Counted from the first letter of the stretch, positions 52,223 to 61,775 are shown. The stretch: 64,000 nucleotides of DNA from CAZSDP01 sp964605665 (GCA_964605665.1 CAZSDP010000021.1:1-64000); one strand, 5' to 3'. Made by a program: numbers and translations. Notes: a model not told the origin generated them from the letters alone.

Positions 52223-53991
52223 AAAAGTTCATCGATGTGCAAGATGCCCACTTTGTCTGCGACAACTGCGAGAACGAGTAGCGGAGCGATGAATCGAATC
52301 AGGATGAGCCAGCCAGAGACGAGTATGGGGCTGAGTCCGACAAGTTCAGCGTTTCTGATCTTCGCTGGCATAAACCATCCAGCGTAGACTGCGATGAAGA
52401 GTCCTCCGATCGGGAGCATCCAGTTGCTTGCTAAGTAGTCCATCGTATCGAAGAAATTCTTACCGAACCCAGGTTCCCAGCTGGCCAGCGCGAATCCCTC
52501 GCTCATAGCAAAAGCAGACAAAGTTCCAAAGAGGAACACAAGTCCACCCACGACCCAAGCGGAGCGTTGTCTCGACCAATTTAATCCGTCGATGCAGTAG
52601 GAACAGAGAACCTCTAGGAGGGAGATGGAGGAGGTTAGTGCAGCAAAAACGAGGAGGCCGAAGAAAAGGATTGAGAGGAGTAATCCGCCGGTGCCGATTT
52701 CCGCGAATGCGAGGGGCATGCTCACGAAGACCAGCCCAGGACCTCCGTGCGGTTCCATCCCGTAGCTGAAGATGATGGGAAAGATCATCAAGCATGCCAG
52801 AAGTGCTATTCCAGTATCAAAGAGGGCGATCCAGCAACTTGTCGCGGCGAGTCCTTTCTTCTCCCGCTGATAGGACCCGTAGGTGATCATCGCGCCCATT
52901 CCGAGGGAAAGGGTGAAGAAAGCATGTCCGAGTGCCTCGAGCACTCCGCTCGGCTTGAGCCTCGATAGATCGGGCTGGAACACGAAATTCACCGCTTGCC
53001 CAAACCCGGGTTGGAACATGCCATAGATGACCATGAAGATAATCAGGCAGATCAGCGTTGGCATGAGGAAGCGGCATGCCCGCTCAATCCCCTTTGATAC
53101 TCCACCCGCTACGATGAGGATGGTCACCAGTATGAAAAGTAAGGCCCAAAAACTAGAGGCCCAACCATCCGTGGCCAACCCTCCGAAACGTTTTCCCACC
53201 TCTTCGCTGATTTGGTTTCTGCGTGCGAGCGCTTCCGCTTGATCCCGAACCTCGAGATCTGTCAGGAGGGCTATCTCGGCTTTCGCTTGGGTGCTCGCTT
53301 CAGAGGCGATCGCGTCCAGCTTTGGAAGGAGCAACTCGACTTCTTCGACGATCGCCTTCAGTTTTGGTTTTTCGAGGAGACGTTCGCGAGCTAATGCGGG
53401 ATCGGGCGAGGCGTCTACAGCGGCGCGGAAGCGCTCATATTCAGAAAAGTAAGAAGCCGCAGCTTGATTCTTGACCGGAGCTTCGGCCTGGTGTCGGAGA
53501 ACTTCGGCCCGTCGTTTGACCAAATCGCTGCGCATCTGATCCATCGTAGTTTTTGCTCTGTACTCATATCCATCTACTTTTGCAGAGCTAAAGATCTCAT
53601 CGGTGAAATTGGCCACAGACTTCAAGGTGTAGTCCATCGACCAGCCGGCGACGACGATGTAGTACGAGAGAATGATAAATCCGCAGATCACTCCCAGCCA
53701 ACCCACGGCTGCCCACGGTGTTTTCTTTCCTTGCAACTTTTCGAATGCGGTAATCGGCTGCCTTTGAGCAGCACGGCCGATCATGATTTCAGCCATCATG
53801 ATCGGAAGGCCGACGAGTGCGATACACACCAAATAGATCAGGACGAACCAACCACCACCATTTTCGCCGGTGATGTATGGGAACTTCCAGATATTGCCTA
53901 GGCCGACTGCGGATCCTGCTGCTGCCAAGATGAATCCGAATCGAGTATTCCACTGAGCCCGCTCTTTGGCGGGTTGATTGATCTCACTCAT
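52219..53991 (-). CDS. Sodium-dependent NSS family transporter with large loop insertion
   Basis: LeuT-like Na+ symporter for amino acids or related solutes. ATG 53991 is preferred because QWNTRFGFILAAAGSAVGLGNIWKFPY then falls in the first helix as in the family. The Na+/substrate unwound region NIWKFPYITGENGGG is intact. The protein has 590 residues, about 100 more than typical bacterial members. The excess is a charged Ala/Glu-rich coiled-coil segment (about 133-270) between the third and fourth helices, normally an extracellular loop. ERACRFLMPTL, FFTLSLGMGAMITYGSY and TSSISLLEV are also conserved. Confidence 0.9.
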   Translation of the reverse strand: MSEINQPAKERAQWNTRFGFILAAAGSAVGLGNIWKFPYITGENGGGWFVLIYLVCIALVGLPIMMAEIMIGRAAQRQPITAFEKLQGKKTPWAAVGWLGVICGFIILSYYIVVAGWSMDYTLKSVANFTDEIFSSAKVDGYEYRAKTTMDQMRSDLVKRRAEVLRHQAEAPVKNQAAASYFSEYERFRAAVDASPDPALARERLLEKPKLKAIVEEVELLLPKLDAIASEASTQAKAEIALLTDLEVRDQAEALARRNQISEEVGKRFGGLATDGWASSFWALLFILVTILIVAGGVSKGIERACRFLMPTLICLIIFMVIYGMFQPGFGQAVNFVFQPDLSRLKPSGVLEALGHAFFTLSLGMGAMITYGSYQREKKGLAATSCWIALFDTGIALLACLMIFPIIFSYGMEPHGGPGLVFVSMPLAFAEIGTGGLLLSILFFGLLVFAALTSSISLLEVLCSYCIDGLNWSRQRSAWVVGGLVFLFGTLSAFAMSEGFALASWEPGFGKNFFDTMDYLASNWMLPIGGLFIAVYAGWFMPAKIRNAELVGLSPILVSGWLILIRFIAPLLVLAVVADKVGILHIDELF

Positions 53992-54055
53992 TGTTGGGTC
54001 CCCTCCCCAAGCGTGGCCGGTCATCGGCCTTACACCGGTCCCGCAATGGTAATCG

Positions 54056-54092
54056 AACTCACAACTCTTGCTCAAGACTAAGGTTGTGAGTT
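54056..54092. promoter_or_regulatory. Inverted repeat upstream of the NSS transporter gene
   Basis: AACTCACAAC (54056-54065) pairs perfectly with GTTGTGAGTT (54083-54092). A nested TCTTG/CAAGA sits in the loop. It lies about 65 bp upstream of the transporter start, in the divergent region. It may be an operator or leader hairpin. No known riboswitch consensus was recognised. Confidence 0.45.
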
Positions 54093-54198
54093 GAGGGGGA
54101 GGGCGGGTTTAGAGGTTGCATCGTAGACTTTAGAGGACCGAACCCGAGGTGTCGGTTCTCCAGCATGTTCGGCAGAAATGATCCCTAGAGGTGAACTG

Positions 54199-55512
54199 AT
54201 GATGCGACTCTCTGATCAACCTATCTTGGGTTGGCTCTGGCTCTCCGTGATTTTTGCGGTGGTTGCTGGTTGCGCCAGCCACGGAAGTCACGGGAAACCG
54301 TCGGCCGATCAAGATCGGCAGGTGAAAGACCTTCAGCAAACAGTCTCTCACTTGCGAAAGGCTCTTGAGGAAACGCGTCGCCAGTGCGACGACCTCGAGC
54401 AACTCTATCATTCGACGACTCTCGAGCTTCTCACTGCTCAGCGTGACTCGAGAGATTTTGAGTCGCAGCTGAGGATCTTCCATAGACGTTGTGAGGCTTT
54501 GGATGGAGAGCTTGCGAGTCTGAGAGAATTGAATCAGACCCACTCGGAGGACAGAGCTGAAACTGAAAGTCGACTCAATCAACTGGAGCTCGAGAACGTC
54601 GCTTTGAGTCTCTCGGCAACTGAGCGAGAGACCGTCATCGCTCAACTGCGCCAAACGGAAGCGGATCTTCGGACGACTCTCGAGTCGCGGGACGAAGAGA
54701 CGCGATCGTCAACCGCAGGTTGGGAGCAGGAACGAAGCACCTTAGTGCAGGCTCTCGAGGCGCGAGATCGTCAGCTGAAGTCTCTCAATCAAGCGAAGGA
54801 CGCGCAATTCGCACTTCTCTCAGGTGGTGCCGCTGGTTTGACAGATGGTTTCACTGAGGAGGATGTTGCGACGAGAACACTGAAACAACGAGGCGACCAC
54901 CACCTTGAAGCTACCGCAAAGACCATGCTCGCGGAAACAGGGGCGTTCAAGTCGAATCGAGCGTCAACCGAATCGACCTCCTCGAGAAGTTGGTGGTTCA
55001 GGGCAAAAGGTGCGGTTGTTGTGGCCCTGAGTTCTCTCGCAGTCTTGCTCGAGCATCCAGGTGAGAACTGGCCAGTTTTCTTCCGTCCAGTACCGCTGCT
55101 GATTCTCCTCACTACTTTTGGAGTTCCCGTACTCATTCTCATCTCACTGCGTCGTCGGGTGAGAGCACGGGGCGAGGTTCCGGACTCGATTCTCGATCGT
55201 GGGGTACTGGCGGCTACAGCAGTTCGAGGCGTTGATCCCGGCTCCGTTGTTTCCCTGCCCAGCCGATTACCCTTGGCCGCAACAGAATCGAATTTTCTTC
55301 CTGGCTCTCTACCACCCCAGCCGGCTGAGAATGACCGCGGAATTTCTCCAGATAGTGCCGAGGATATCGCGGCGACGCTCGATGCGGTTCTCGGTGGAGA
55401 TCCGATCAGCCCTCAGAAAGAGCCTAAAACGGTCTCTTCTGAACAGAATGGTGGGGGCGAGGAATCCCTTTTGGGGGACCTCCAAGAAATCGTTCAAAAG
55501 GGACTCGGGTAG
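54199..55512 (+). CDS. Coiled-coil lipoprotein with C-terminal membrane helix
   Basis: 437 residues from ATG 54199 (GAGGTG upstream). A type II signal peptide ends at a lipobox (VVAGC, Cys at about 25). A long coiled coil follows (about 40-200) with heptad-rich Gln/Glu/Leu/Arg sequence. A membrane helix near 290-312 is followed by a cytoplasmic-looking basic RRRVRARG and a Pro/Ser-rich tail. The combination of lipid anchor and later membrane helix is unusual. It may be envelope-spanning; its function is unknown. Two terminator-like hairpins follow. Confidence 0.75.
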   Translation: MMRLSDQPILGWLWLSVIFAVVAGCASHGSHGKPSADQDRQVKDLQQTVSHLRKALEETRRQCDDLEQLYHSTTLELLTAQRDSRDFESQLRIFHRRCEALDGELASLRELNQTHSEDRAETESRLNQLELENVALSLSATERETVIAQLRQTEADLRTTLESRDEETRSSTAGWEQERSTLVQALEARDRQLKSLNQAKDAQFALLSGGAAGLTDGFTEEDVATRTLKQRGDHHLEATAKTMLAETGAFKSNRASTESTSSRSWWFRAKGAVVVALSSLAVLLEHPGENWPVFFRPVPLLILLTTFGVPVLILISLRRRVRARGEVPDSILDRGVLAATAVRGVDPGSVVSLPSRLPLAATESNFLPGSLPPQPAENDRGISPDSAEDIAATLDAVLGGDPISPQKEPKTVSSEQNGGGEESLLGDLQEIVQKGLG

Positions 55513-55514
55513 CC

Positions 55515-55535
55515 GCGACTGCGGGAAGCAGTCGC
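55515..55535 (+). terminator. Hairpin just after the stop codon
   Basis: GCGACTGC/GCAGTCGC, an 8-bp perfect stem with loop GGGAA, three bases after the lipoprotein stop. It is followed by TCTTC. Probably the first of two tandem terminators. Confidence 0.65.
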
Positions 55536-55540
55536 TCTTC

Positions 55541-55584
55541 AGGGCCAGCCGTGGGGGCAGAGTTCCCACGACTGGCCCTTCTTT
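55541..55584 (+). terminator. Rho-independent terminator
   Basis: AGGGCCAG (55541-55548) pairs with CTGGCCCT (55572-55579), and GTGGG with CCCAC, around a 9-base loop. The stem ends in TCTTT. A strong terminator for the lipoprotein transcript. Confidence 0.85.
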
Positions 55585-55735
55585 ACATCGTAGAGCTTGC
55601 GTCTTTGCTTGTTCCCATGGTAGAGACGCGGCATGACTCGAATGCCGATTCACTGCTCGGGTCGCAGGCTAAAGGTGTCGATCACAGAGAAATTGGACTC
55701 GCTGCCGTCTTTGGAGCGGATTCAAGTGGGGTGGG

Positions 55736-57880
55736 ATGAGACTCGCAGGTTCTGGATTGTTAGAGACGGGAGCGGCGACACGTCTTGAACTACAAGACCT
55801 GTTGGCGCGCGTTTCAGAATTTGCTCAGTCGAAGCCTGGGCGTCATACCGCCCGGTCACTCCTACCGACCTCAGATCGATCGGTGATTGAGGCTCGCCTT
55901 GACGAAGTTCAAGAGCTTCTGGCTTGGCGAGAGACCGGACCCTCTTTGCGCTTGGCCGACTTACAAGATCTGAATGCTCTTCTCGAAACGAATTCTGATC
56001 GAGCCGATCGTATACTCGACTCTGAAGAGCTCGCGGCGGTTTCCTTTTCTCTCCAGCGAGGAAACGCTCTCGGACAACTATTGCGCGACTTAGGCAGTAG
56101 TCCTCGCCTAAATATTCGAGGAGAGAAACTGCAGGACCTCCCCGGATTGCGGAAGCAATTGGAGTCATCGGTCGATCACAAAGGCAACATTCTTGACGAA
56201 GCGAGTCCTCATCTCAGACAGGTTCGACAGCGAGTCGTGCGTCTCGAAGAAGAACTGAGACGCTGGATGGAGAAGAAACGAGATCAGAAAGAGATCAAGA
56301 AAGCACTCCAAGGGTTAGTGATCTCGATGCGTAATGGACGATGGGTGTATGCCGTTCGTGCGGAGTATCGTCGCAACGTACCGGGAGTGGTTCATGATCG
56401 GTCCGCCACAGGATCGACCCTTTTCATTGAACCGCAGGAGATCGTCGAGCGAGGTGATGAACTTTCTGATCTCAGGGCGGAAGAACGTCGCGAAGTGACT
56501 CGCATTCTCACTGAGCTCACGCGTGAAGTGAGACGGCTTACGCCGGCCATCCTCGAACGGCATGAAGCGCTGGTTGGACTCGACGTTGGTTGGTCGATTG
56601 CAAGCTTCGCAGTGACCTATGGCGGTTGCGTCCCAACCTTAACGAACGGGAGAGAGATCGAACTGAAGCGAGCGCGGCACCCACTCTTGCTGGCTCGTGA
56701 GGGGAGCTCGAAAACTGAAGGCTCTTCCTTTGATCTTCAATTGGCGCAAAGGAGAGTGACCCCCCTTGATCTCAGTCTGGCAAAGGGAACTTTTCAGCTG
56801 GTAGTGACCGGCCCGAATACTGGTGGCAAGACGGTCGTTCTCAAGACGGTCGGCCTGGCGGCATTGATGACGTATTGCGGCATCCCATTTCCGGCGGAAG
56901 AGGCAACGATGCCGGTATTTGATGCAGTCTTTGCCGACATTGGAGATGAGCAATCGATCGAGCAGAATTTATCGACCTTTTCCTCTCATGTTACGGTCAT
57001 TGCAAAGATGCTAGAGAAGGTCTCCTCTCGAAGCCTGGTTTTGATCGATGAACTCGGCGCTGGCACCGATCCACTCGAGGGGGCAGCTCTTGGAGAGGCG
57101 ATTCTCGAGGAGTTGTATCGGAGGGGCGCATTTACTGTCGTGACCACTCACTTGGGTCGATTGAAGGAGTTTGCATACCGACATAAGAAGTGTGAAAACG
57201 CCTCGATGGAGTTTGATCCGACGCGGTTGACCCCGACCTATCGTTTGCGCACCGGTCTTGCTGGGAAATCAAACGCGCTCATCATCGCAGAGCGCCTCGG
57301 AATTCCGGAGCAGATTGTTGAGCGCGCCCTTGAGATTCAGGATGGGGAAGATCGAGTCGATACCGCGTTGATCGAAGGGATCGAGCGAACTCGGAACGAT
57401 CTCGACAGGCGTACCCGTGAAATGGAAAAGCTCACCAAGCGAGCAAAGAGACATGAGCGCACTGCGGCGGCGGAGAAGCGTGAGGCGAAGGGGCTCAGGA
57501 AAGCCATAGAGCACGAAGCAGAAAGGGCGGAGGAGGAACGAGTCCTCTCTGCCTTGGAGAAAGTTCAGAAGGGTCTGCTTGAACTCGGGGAGCCTCCAAA
57601 GGGAAAGCGAGAGGCTTTGGACCGGTTGCAAGAAGCTCTCCGGCTCGCCCGTTCGGGAACCGCCTTGGCGCAAAGGCGGTTGGCTCGGGCAAATCAGTTA
57701 AAGAAGGGGGATCAGATCTTTGTTCCCCGATTACAAGGCGTGTTTGAGGTCAGGAAGATCAACAAGGCGAAGGAGTTGTTGGTCGTCGATTGTCGAGGTG
57801 TTCCAACTGAAGTCGGATTCCTCGACATCTCCTGGGTGATGCCTCCGCCAGGTTACGAATTGGAGTGGTACGAGGGCTAG
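55736..57880 (+). CDS. mutS2: MutS2 family protein lacking the Smr domain
   Basis: 714 residues. The core and clamp helices (1-300) are followed by the ABC-type ATPase with Walker A GPNTGGKT (359-366), DIGDEQSIEQNLSTFSSHV, LVLIDELGAGTDP and VVTTHLG. A coiled coil (about 550-640) and a short beta tail (KKGDQIFVPRLQGVFEV) end the protein. MutS2 normally carries a C-terminal Smr nuclease domain of about 75 residues. Here the frame stops after ELEWYEG with no such domain. It may act in ribosome rescue or recombination control without cleavage. Convergent with bamA, with 10 bp between stops. Confidence 0.93.
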   Translation: MRLAGSGLLETGAATRLELQDLLARVSEFAQSKPGRHTARSLLPTSDRSVIEARLDEVQELLAWRETGPSLRLADLQDLNALLETNSDRADRILDSEELAAVSFSLQRGNALGQLLRDLGSSPRLNIRGEKLQDLPGLRKQLESSVDHKGNILDEASPHLRQVRQRVVRLEEELRRWMEKKRDQKEIKKALQGLVISMRNGRWVYAVRAEYRRNVPGVVHDRSATGSTLFIEPQEIVERGDELSDLRAEERREVTRILTELTREVRRLTPAILERHEALVGLDVGWSIASFAVTYGGCVPTLTNGREIELKRARHPLLLAREGSSKTEGSSFDLQLAQRRVTPLDLSLAKGTFQLVVTGPNTGGKTVVLKTVGLAALMTYCGIPFPAEEATMPVFDAVFADIGDEQSIEQNLSTFSSHVTVIAKMLEKVSSRSLVLIDELGAGTDPLEGAALGEAILEELYRRGAFTVVTTHLGRLKEFAYRHKKCENASMEFDPTRLTPTYRLRTGLAGKSNALIIAERLGIPEQIVERALEIQDGEDRVDTALIEGIERTRNDLDRRTREMEKLTKRAKRHERTAAAEKREAKGLRKAIEHEAERAEEERVLSALEKVQKGLLELGEPPKGKREALDRLQEALRLARSGTALAQRRLARANQLKKGDQIFVPRLQGVFEVRKINKAKELLVVDCRGVPTEVGFLDISWVMPPPGYELEWYEG

Positions 57881-57890
57881 CTAAGTTCTT

Positions 57891-60356
57891 CTAGAATCCA
57901 AATCCGATATCAAAAAGAAATGTCTGTGTGCGATCTCCGTCTTCTTTCTCGATCGCGTCTGCCCAAGTGAGCGAAATCGGCAGGTATTGCCCCAAGAATG
58001 GAATATTCAAGAGCACGCCACCTCCGACTGCAACTCGATACTCGTCTCCTTTATATGTAGAAAAGTCGGGAGCGAGATTCCCGTAGTCTGCGAATGCGAT
58101 TCCACGCACGACTCCCTCATAGAGAGGGAAGGTGTATTCCAGACTACCGAAGTGCCGCACCGTCCCGCCGACTGGCTCACCCTGTTCTTTCGGCCCGACT
58201 TCTCGGAAGCGGAATCCGCGAAGGGTGCTCGAACCACCTAGATAGAAGCGCTCATAGATGGGAATCTCGACGGTGTCGTGGTGTGGCTCTTCCCAGCCAA
58301 AGTCATTGCGCAGTGTCACGATGTGTCGCTTCGATTCTCCGTCAGAGTAAAGAGTGGAGTAGAAATTCACACTCATGGTTGCTTTCGAGTAGTCGAGCTC
58401 TGCTCCAAGTGGCCCTCCGGCGTACTCTAAGCCGAGACGTGTGTTCCAGCCACCCACTGGGCCGATGATGGGGCGGAAGACGCGGCGGTCATAGGCCAGG
58501 GCGGTAGTGATTGCAGAAATGTGGGTCTTTCCCTCGACCGCAACCACGCTTGGTATCGCGTCTTCGCTGAGATCACGGATCTTCACAACCTCATAGAGGT
58601 ACCCGACCTCTGCGGTCAGTCTTCGATCAAACAAGAACCGACGTCCGAACGAAATCTCTCCGGCAGTTCGTTGCTCGGTGTAGTCTTCTCGCAAGTATGC
58701 GGAGCGAAATCCGGTGACACTGAGTGAGTTGAGAGTGTCGAAGACGTAGGGTTCCAAGAAATTGAAGCGATAACGACTGTATTGCGTTCCGGGCTGGGCT
58801 TGAATCGTGAGAGATTGACCACCGCCAGAGAAGGCGTTTGGGATGTCACTGAAGCTCTTCGGGAAATCGGCGATGTCGAAGTTGGTCTTCTGTAGGGAGA
58901 AGCTACCAGAAGCGCCTTGCCCAGTGGTGAGACCGATACCGAAGATCATTCTCCCGGTGGAGCCTTCTTCAACGTCGATGATGACATTCTTATATCCCGG
59001 TTGCGATCCAGCCTCCCAAGAAGGATTGACACTATTGAAGTATCCGAGGCGATAGAGGTTGCTGACACTATCTTGGATCTTCTCGCTGCGGAATTCCTCA
59101 CCGGGATAGAAGGTGAGCTGGCGGCGAATTACTTTGTCTCGAGTTTCTTCGTTGCCTCGGATCTTCACCTCTTCGATAAAGATCTTCTCTCCTTCGATGA
59201 TGCGGAAGAGGAGAGCAACGTTGTTACCGGTCAGTTCGAGAATTGGATCAACAGTGACGCGAACGTCCACATAGGCCTGATCACTGTAAAGCTTCTCGAG
59301 CGTCTTTTCGTCCGCCGTGATCGCATCGCCGTCCCAAGGATCTCCAGTTTTGGTTTCGATCGCCTCCGTCAGTTCCTGGTCGGTAAACACCCGCTGACCC
59401 TCGACGTCAAATCGAATCTGGTTGATGTGGTACCGGGGGCCTTCTTGAACTCTGAATCGAACGAGGACCTGGTCTCGCTTCTCATTGAACTCCAACGGTC
59501 CTAAAGCCACTTGGGCGTCAAAGAAGCCTTTGCGACGATAGAATGCTCGCAGGGAATCTACAGATCTGAAGAGGATATCCCGTTGGAGTTTGCCTGAATT
59601 CGGGATTCCCAGGAACCAACTACGGCTTCGGACGCCAACTTGATCGAGTAACTCGCCGTTACCGAAACTTTCTGCTCCATCAAAGACGACTTGGCTCATC
59701 GTGACTCGTGAACCTTCGTAAACCCTAAAGATGACTTGGACGCCTCCGGGTAGGGGAACAGTCTCATGTTCGACCGCGGCGAAGATGTAACCGTCTTGAT
59801 AGTACTTCTGAAGAATCGTTTCCTCGTCGGTCCGCAGTCCGGTCGTATCGAGGAGTTCGCCTTTTCTTGTCGCTAGGTCCTCCAGAGTCCTGGGACGACT
59901 GAGCGCTTCCATGCCGCTCAGTCTTACGTCGAGAATCTTCTGCTTCTCCTCAAATCGGATCGAAATGTGAATTCCGTCGGGACGGGACTCGAATTGCCAA
60001 GGGTGAATGAAGGTGAACTGGCCCGTTTTGAAGAGACGATCGTACTCTTGGTCCAGGGAGCGCTGGTCAAAGCGATCGCCGACCCGAACCCGCATTCGGG
60101 CGAGGACCTCGGCTTCCGAGACTCGGTCGAGTCCGAGGAGCTTAATCTCCGCGATTCTCGCGTCGTTCACCGGTACTTGTGCGGAGGTCACCGAGGTCGC
60201 GGAAAAAAGAGTGGCTAAGAGGAGGAAGAAGAGCGAGCAGCTGGTCCACCGGTGGGTCGTGCGTCTTCGCGGCCGCCGGCCACGGTGATCACGCCTCTCC
60301 TCGCTACCAATCTCGGTGCTCGACAGTAATCTGAGCTGCGCCAACCTGGCCCCCAT
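57891..60356 (-). CDS. bamA: Outer membrane protein assembly factor BamA
   Basis: About 821 residues from ATG 60356, which is preceded by GGGTGGGCGGG; GTG 60443 and ATG 60374 are longer alternatives. After a basic N-tail and a signal peptide (ending VTSAQV), five POTRA-like modules (about 60-430) are followed by a 16-strand barrel. Visible are QKILDVRLSG, GNEETRDKVIRRQLTFYPGEEF (last POTRA) and, in the barrel, the lock motif GGSSTLRGFRF (VRGF-type) with a C-terminal Phe (DIGFGF). It inserts beta-barrel proteins into the outer membrane and, with LptB, supports a diderm envelope. Confidence 0.94.
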   Translation of the reverse strand: MGARLAQLRLLSSTEIGSEERRDHRGRRPRRRTTHRWTSCSLFFLLLATLFSATSVTSAQVPVNDARIAEIKLLGLDRVSEAEVLARMRVRVGDRFDQRSLDQEYDRLFKTGQFTFIHPWQFESRPDGIHISIRFEEKQKILDVRLSGMEALSRPRTLEDLATRKGELLDTTGLRTDEETILQKYYQDGYIFAAVEHETVPLPGGVQVIFRVYEGSRVTMSQVVFDGAESFGNGELLDQVGVRSRSWFLGIPNSGKLQRDILFRSVDSLRAFYRRKGFFDAQVALGPLEFNEKRDQVLVRFRVQEGPRYHINQIRFDVEGQRVFTDQELTEAIETKTGDPWDGDAITADEKTLEKLYSDQAYVDVRVTVDPILELTGNNVALLFRIIEGEKIFIEEVKIRGNEETRDKVIRRQLTFYPGEEFRSEKIQDSVSNLYRLGYFNSVNPSWEAGSQPGYKNVIIDVEEGSTGRMIFGIGLTTGQGASGSFSLQKTNFDIADFPKSFSDIPNAFSGGGQSLTIQAQPGTQYSRYRFNFLEPYVFDTLNSLSVTGFRSAYLREDYTEQRTAGEISFGRRFLFDRRLTAEVGYLYEVVKIRDLSEDAIPSVVAVEGKTHISAITTALAYDRRVFRPIIGPVGGWNTRLGLEYAGGPLGAELDYSKATMSVNFYSTLYSDGESKRHIVTLRNDFGWEEPHHDTVEIPIYERFYLGGSSTLRGFRFREVGPKEQGEPVGGTVRHFGSLEYTFPLYEGVVRGIAFADYGNLAPDFSTYKGDEYRVAVGGGVLLNIPFLGQYLPISLTWADAIEKEDGDRTQTFLFDIGFGF

Positions 60357-60628
60357 GTCCCGCCCACCCCTCATGCTCGAGTCATGAATCAGAGGTGGTT
60401 TGGTTTTCCCCATGCGATCAGTTTCCCGGAAACGGGTCTTCACAGAGATTTCGGCCCGGCTGCACCTCGGGAAACAAGAGGCTGCCTAGGATTACGGCTC
60501 CTGGCCCTGACGACGGAGCAGAACCACTCTCTGCGGTCGGGGAAGGCAGAGGATCGGTTCGAATGTCCTCAGAGAGTTCCTTCGCCCGTTCGTTGACGCG
60601 GAACCGGCTCCCCTCTCTGGGAGCGACC
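60357..60628. other. Leader region of bamA, no gene seen
   Basis: Contains the probable bamA promoter on the minus strand. No coding region is recognised. Confidence 0.45.
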
Positions 60629-60701
60629 CTCGGTTCCCTCAGCCAGCTCGGTTCCCTCAGCCAGCTCGGTTCCCTCAGCCAGCTCGGTTCCCTCAGCCAG
60701 C
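60629..60701. repeat. 18-bp tandem repeat running into an assembly gap
   Basis: Four perfect copies of CTCGGTTCCCTCAGCCAG start at 60629, 60647, 60665 and 60683 and end at the N run. The array is probably longer and caused the gap. Translated plus it would encode repeats of LGSLSQ, but no gene is supported. Confidence 0.92.
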
Positions 60702-60801
60702 NNNNNNNNNNNNNNNNNNNNNNNNNNNNNNNNNNNNNNNNNNNNNNNNNNNNNNNNNNNNNNNNNNNNNNNNNNNNNNNNNNNNNNNNNNNNNNNNNNN
60801 N
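60702..60801. other. Assembly gap (100 N)
   Basis: Exactly 100 N, a common placeholder for a gap of unknown size. The true repeat length is undetermined. Positions 60802-61193 beyond it hold no recognised gene. Confidence 0.95.
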
Positions 60802-61193
60802 TCCAATTCGCAGAGAGCGTAAGAACGGGTCTTGATACGCAGCGTCGGTAGGGAAGTCAAGCGAAGGGGAGATCGTCTCTTAGTTGGACATTGAGGTCAG
60901 ATTCTAAACCGTTGGGTGGGAATGGCGGGTGGGCCTCCGAATTCTGGTGATTCCCCCCCGAGAAGCGAGGACTCGCGCCCAGGGCGTCCTTTCTGAAGTG
61001 AATGCCCCAACTCCCGATGATGGGGGCCAAAGCGGCTCTCAAGGCCGATGTGAACCTATTTGACCGTTCTCTCGCGAAATTGCTCCCTGAATTCCTGAGT
61101 TGGGCCCAGGCATTGCCTCTATCTCCCATGAACGAGCCAGTGAGCTCAGACAGTTGCCCATTCGCACGGAACCCAGGAAAGGACCTCTCGACG

Positions 61194-61679
61194 ATGACTG
61201 GAAACAGCATTCCCGGAACACGGACACAGTCGCGGGTCATCTCACTTGAAGAGGCGAACAACATGCTCCCTCTTCTCAATCGCATCGTCGTAGACATCAC
61301 AAGTTCCTGGGAGCAGATCATTCTTCAGCGAACCGAGCTCGAGTGCCTAGAAAAGAACCCCGATCAAGGAGGCGCTGAGCACCGAGAAGAAGTCTCTGAA
61401 CTCAAAGGTGAGTTGAATCGCCTCATCGACCGCATCAATGGCTACATTCGCGAAGTTGAGGAGCTGGGCTGCTTTGTCGAAGAATTCAAGCGCGGCGTGA
61501 TCAACTTCCCCAGTTTGTATGTCGGTCGCAAGGTATTTCTATGCTGGAAGCCGGGAGACGACGAAGTTCGGTTTTGGCATGAGCTTGATGAATCTTATTC
61601 GGAGAGAACCCCCATACAGGATTGTCGGCACTTCCTTGTCTCGAAGAAGGATGTCCCCGATCTCGAACTCGACGAGTGA
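61194..61679 (+). CDS. DUF2203 family protein
   Basis: 161 residues from ATG 61194 with AAAGGA upstream. The sequence reads RVISLEEANNMLPLLNRIVVDI, then long helices, then GCFVEEFKRGVINFPS, KVFLCWKPGDDEVRFWHELDE. This matches the DUF2203 pattern (C-terminal 'G.vdFp....g..v.LCW..gE.....WHe.d'). The function is unknown; no catalytic residues stand out. Confidence 0.88.
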   Translation: MTGNSIPGTRTQSRVISLEEANNMLPLLNRIVVDITSSWEQIILQRTELECLEKNPDQGGAEHREEVSELKGELNRLIDRINGYIREVEELGCFVEEFKRGVINFPSLYVGRKVFLCWKPGDDEVRFWHELDESYSERTPIQDCRHFLVSKKDVPDLELDE

Positions 61680-61738
61680 TTGAACTCGCTGCGAAGTTCT
61701 CCTTGGAACTCTCCCTAACTTAACCATCCTTCCCTGCC

Positions 61739-61775
61739 GGGGGGCGGTCGTCCTGACCGCCCCCCTCTTCTCGTT
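61739..61775. terminator. Strong intrinsic terminator
   Basis: GGGGGGCGGTC (61739-61749) and GACCGCCCCCC (61755-61765) form an 11-bp perfect stem with loop GTCCT, then TCTTCTCGTT. Terminates the DUF2203 transcript. Confidence 0.85.

Noticed and set aside
53992..54178. Glycine or other riboswitch upstream of the NSS transporter
   Set aside because: The strand was read for the conserved glycine-aptamer words and they are absent; only the inverted repeat is supported.
60395..60835. Plus-strand frame with LGSLSQ repeats
   Set aside because: It crosses the N gap, has no domain or ribosome site, and the repeat alone explains the open frame.
60857..61321. A 154-codon minus-strand frame
   Set aside because: It overlaps the DUF2203 gene on the other strand and has no recognisable domain.
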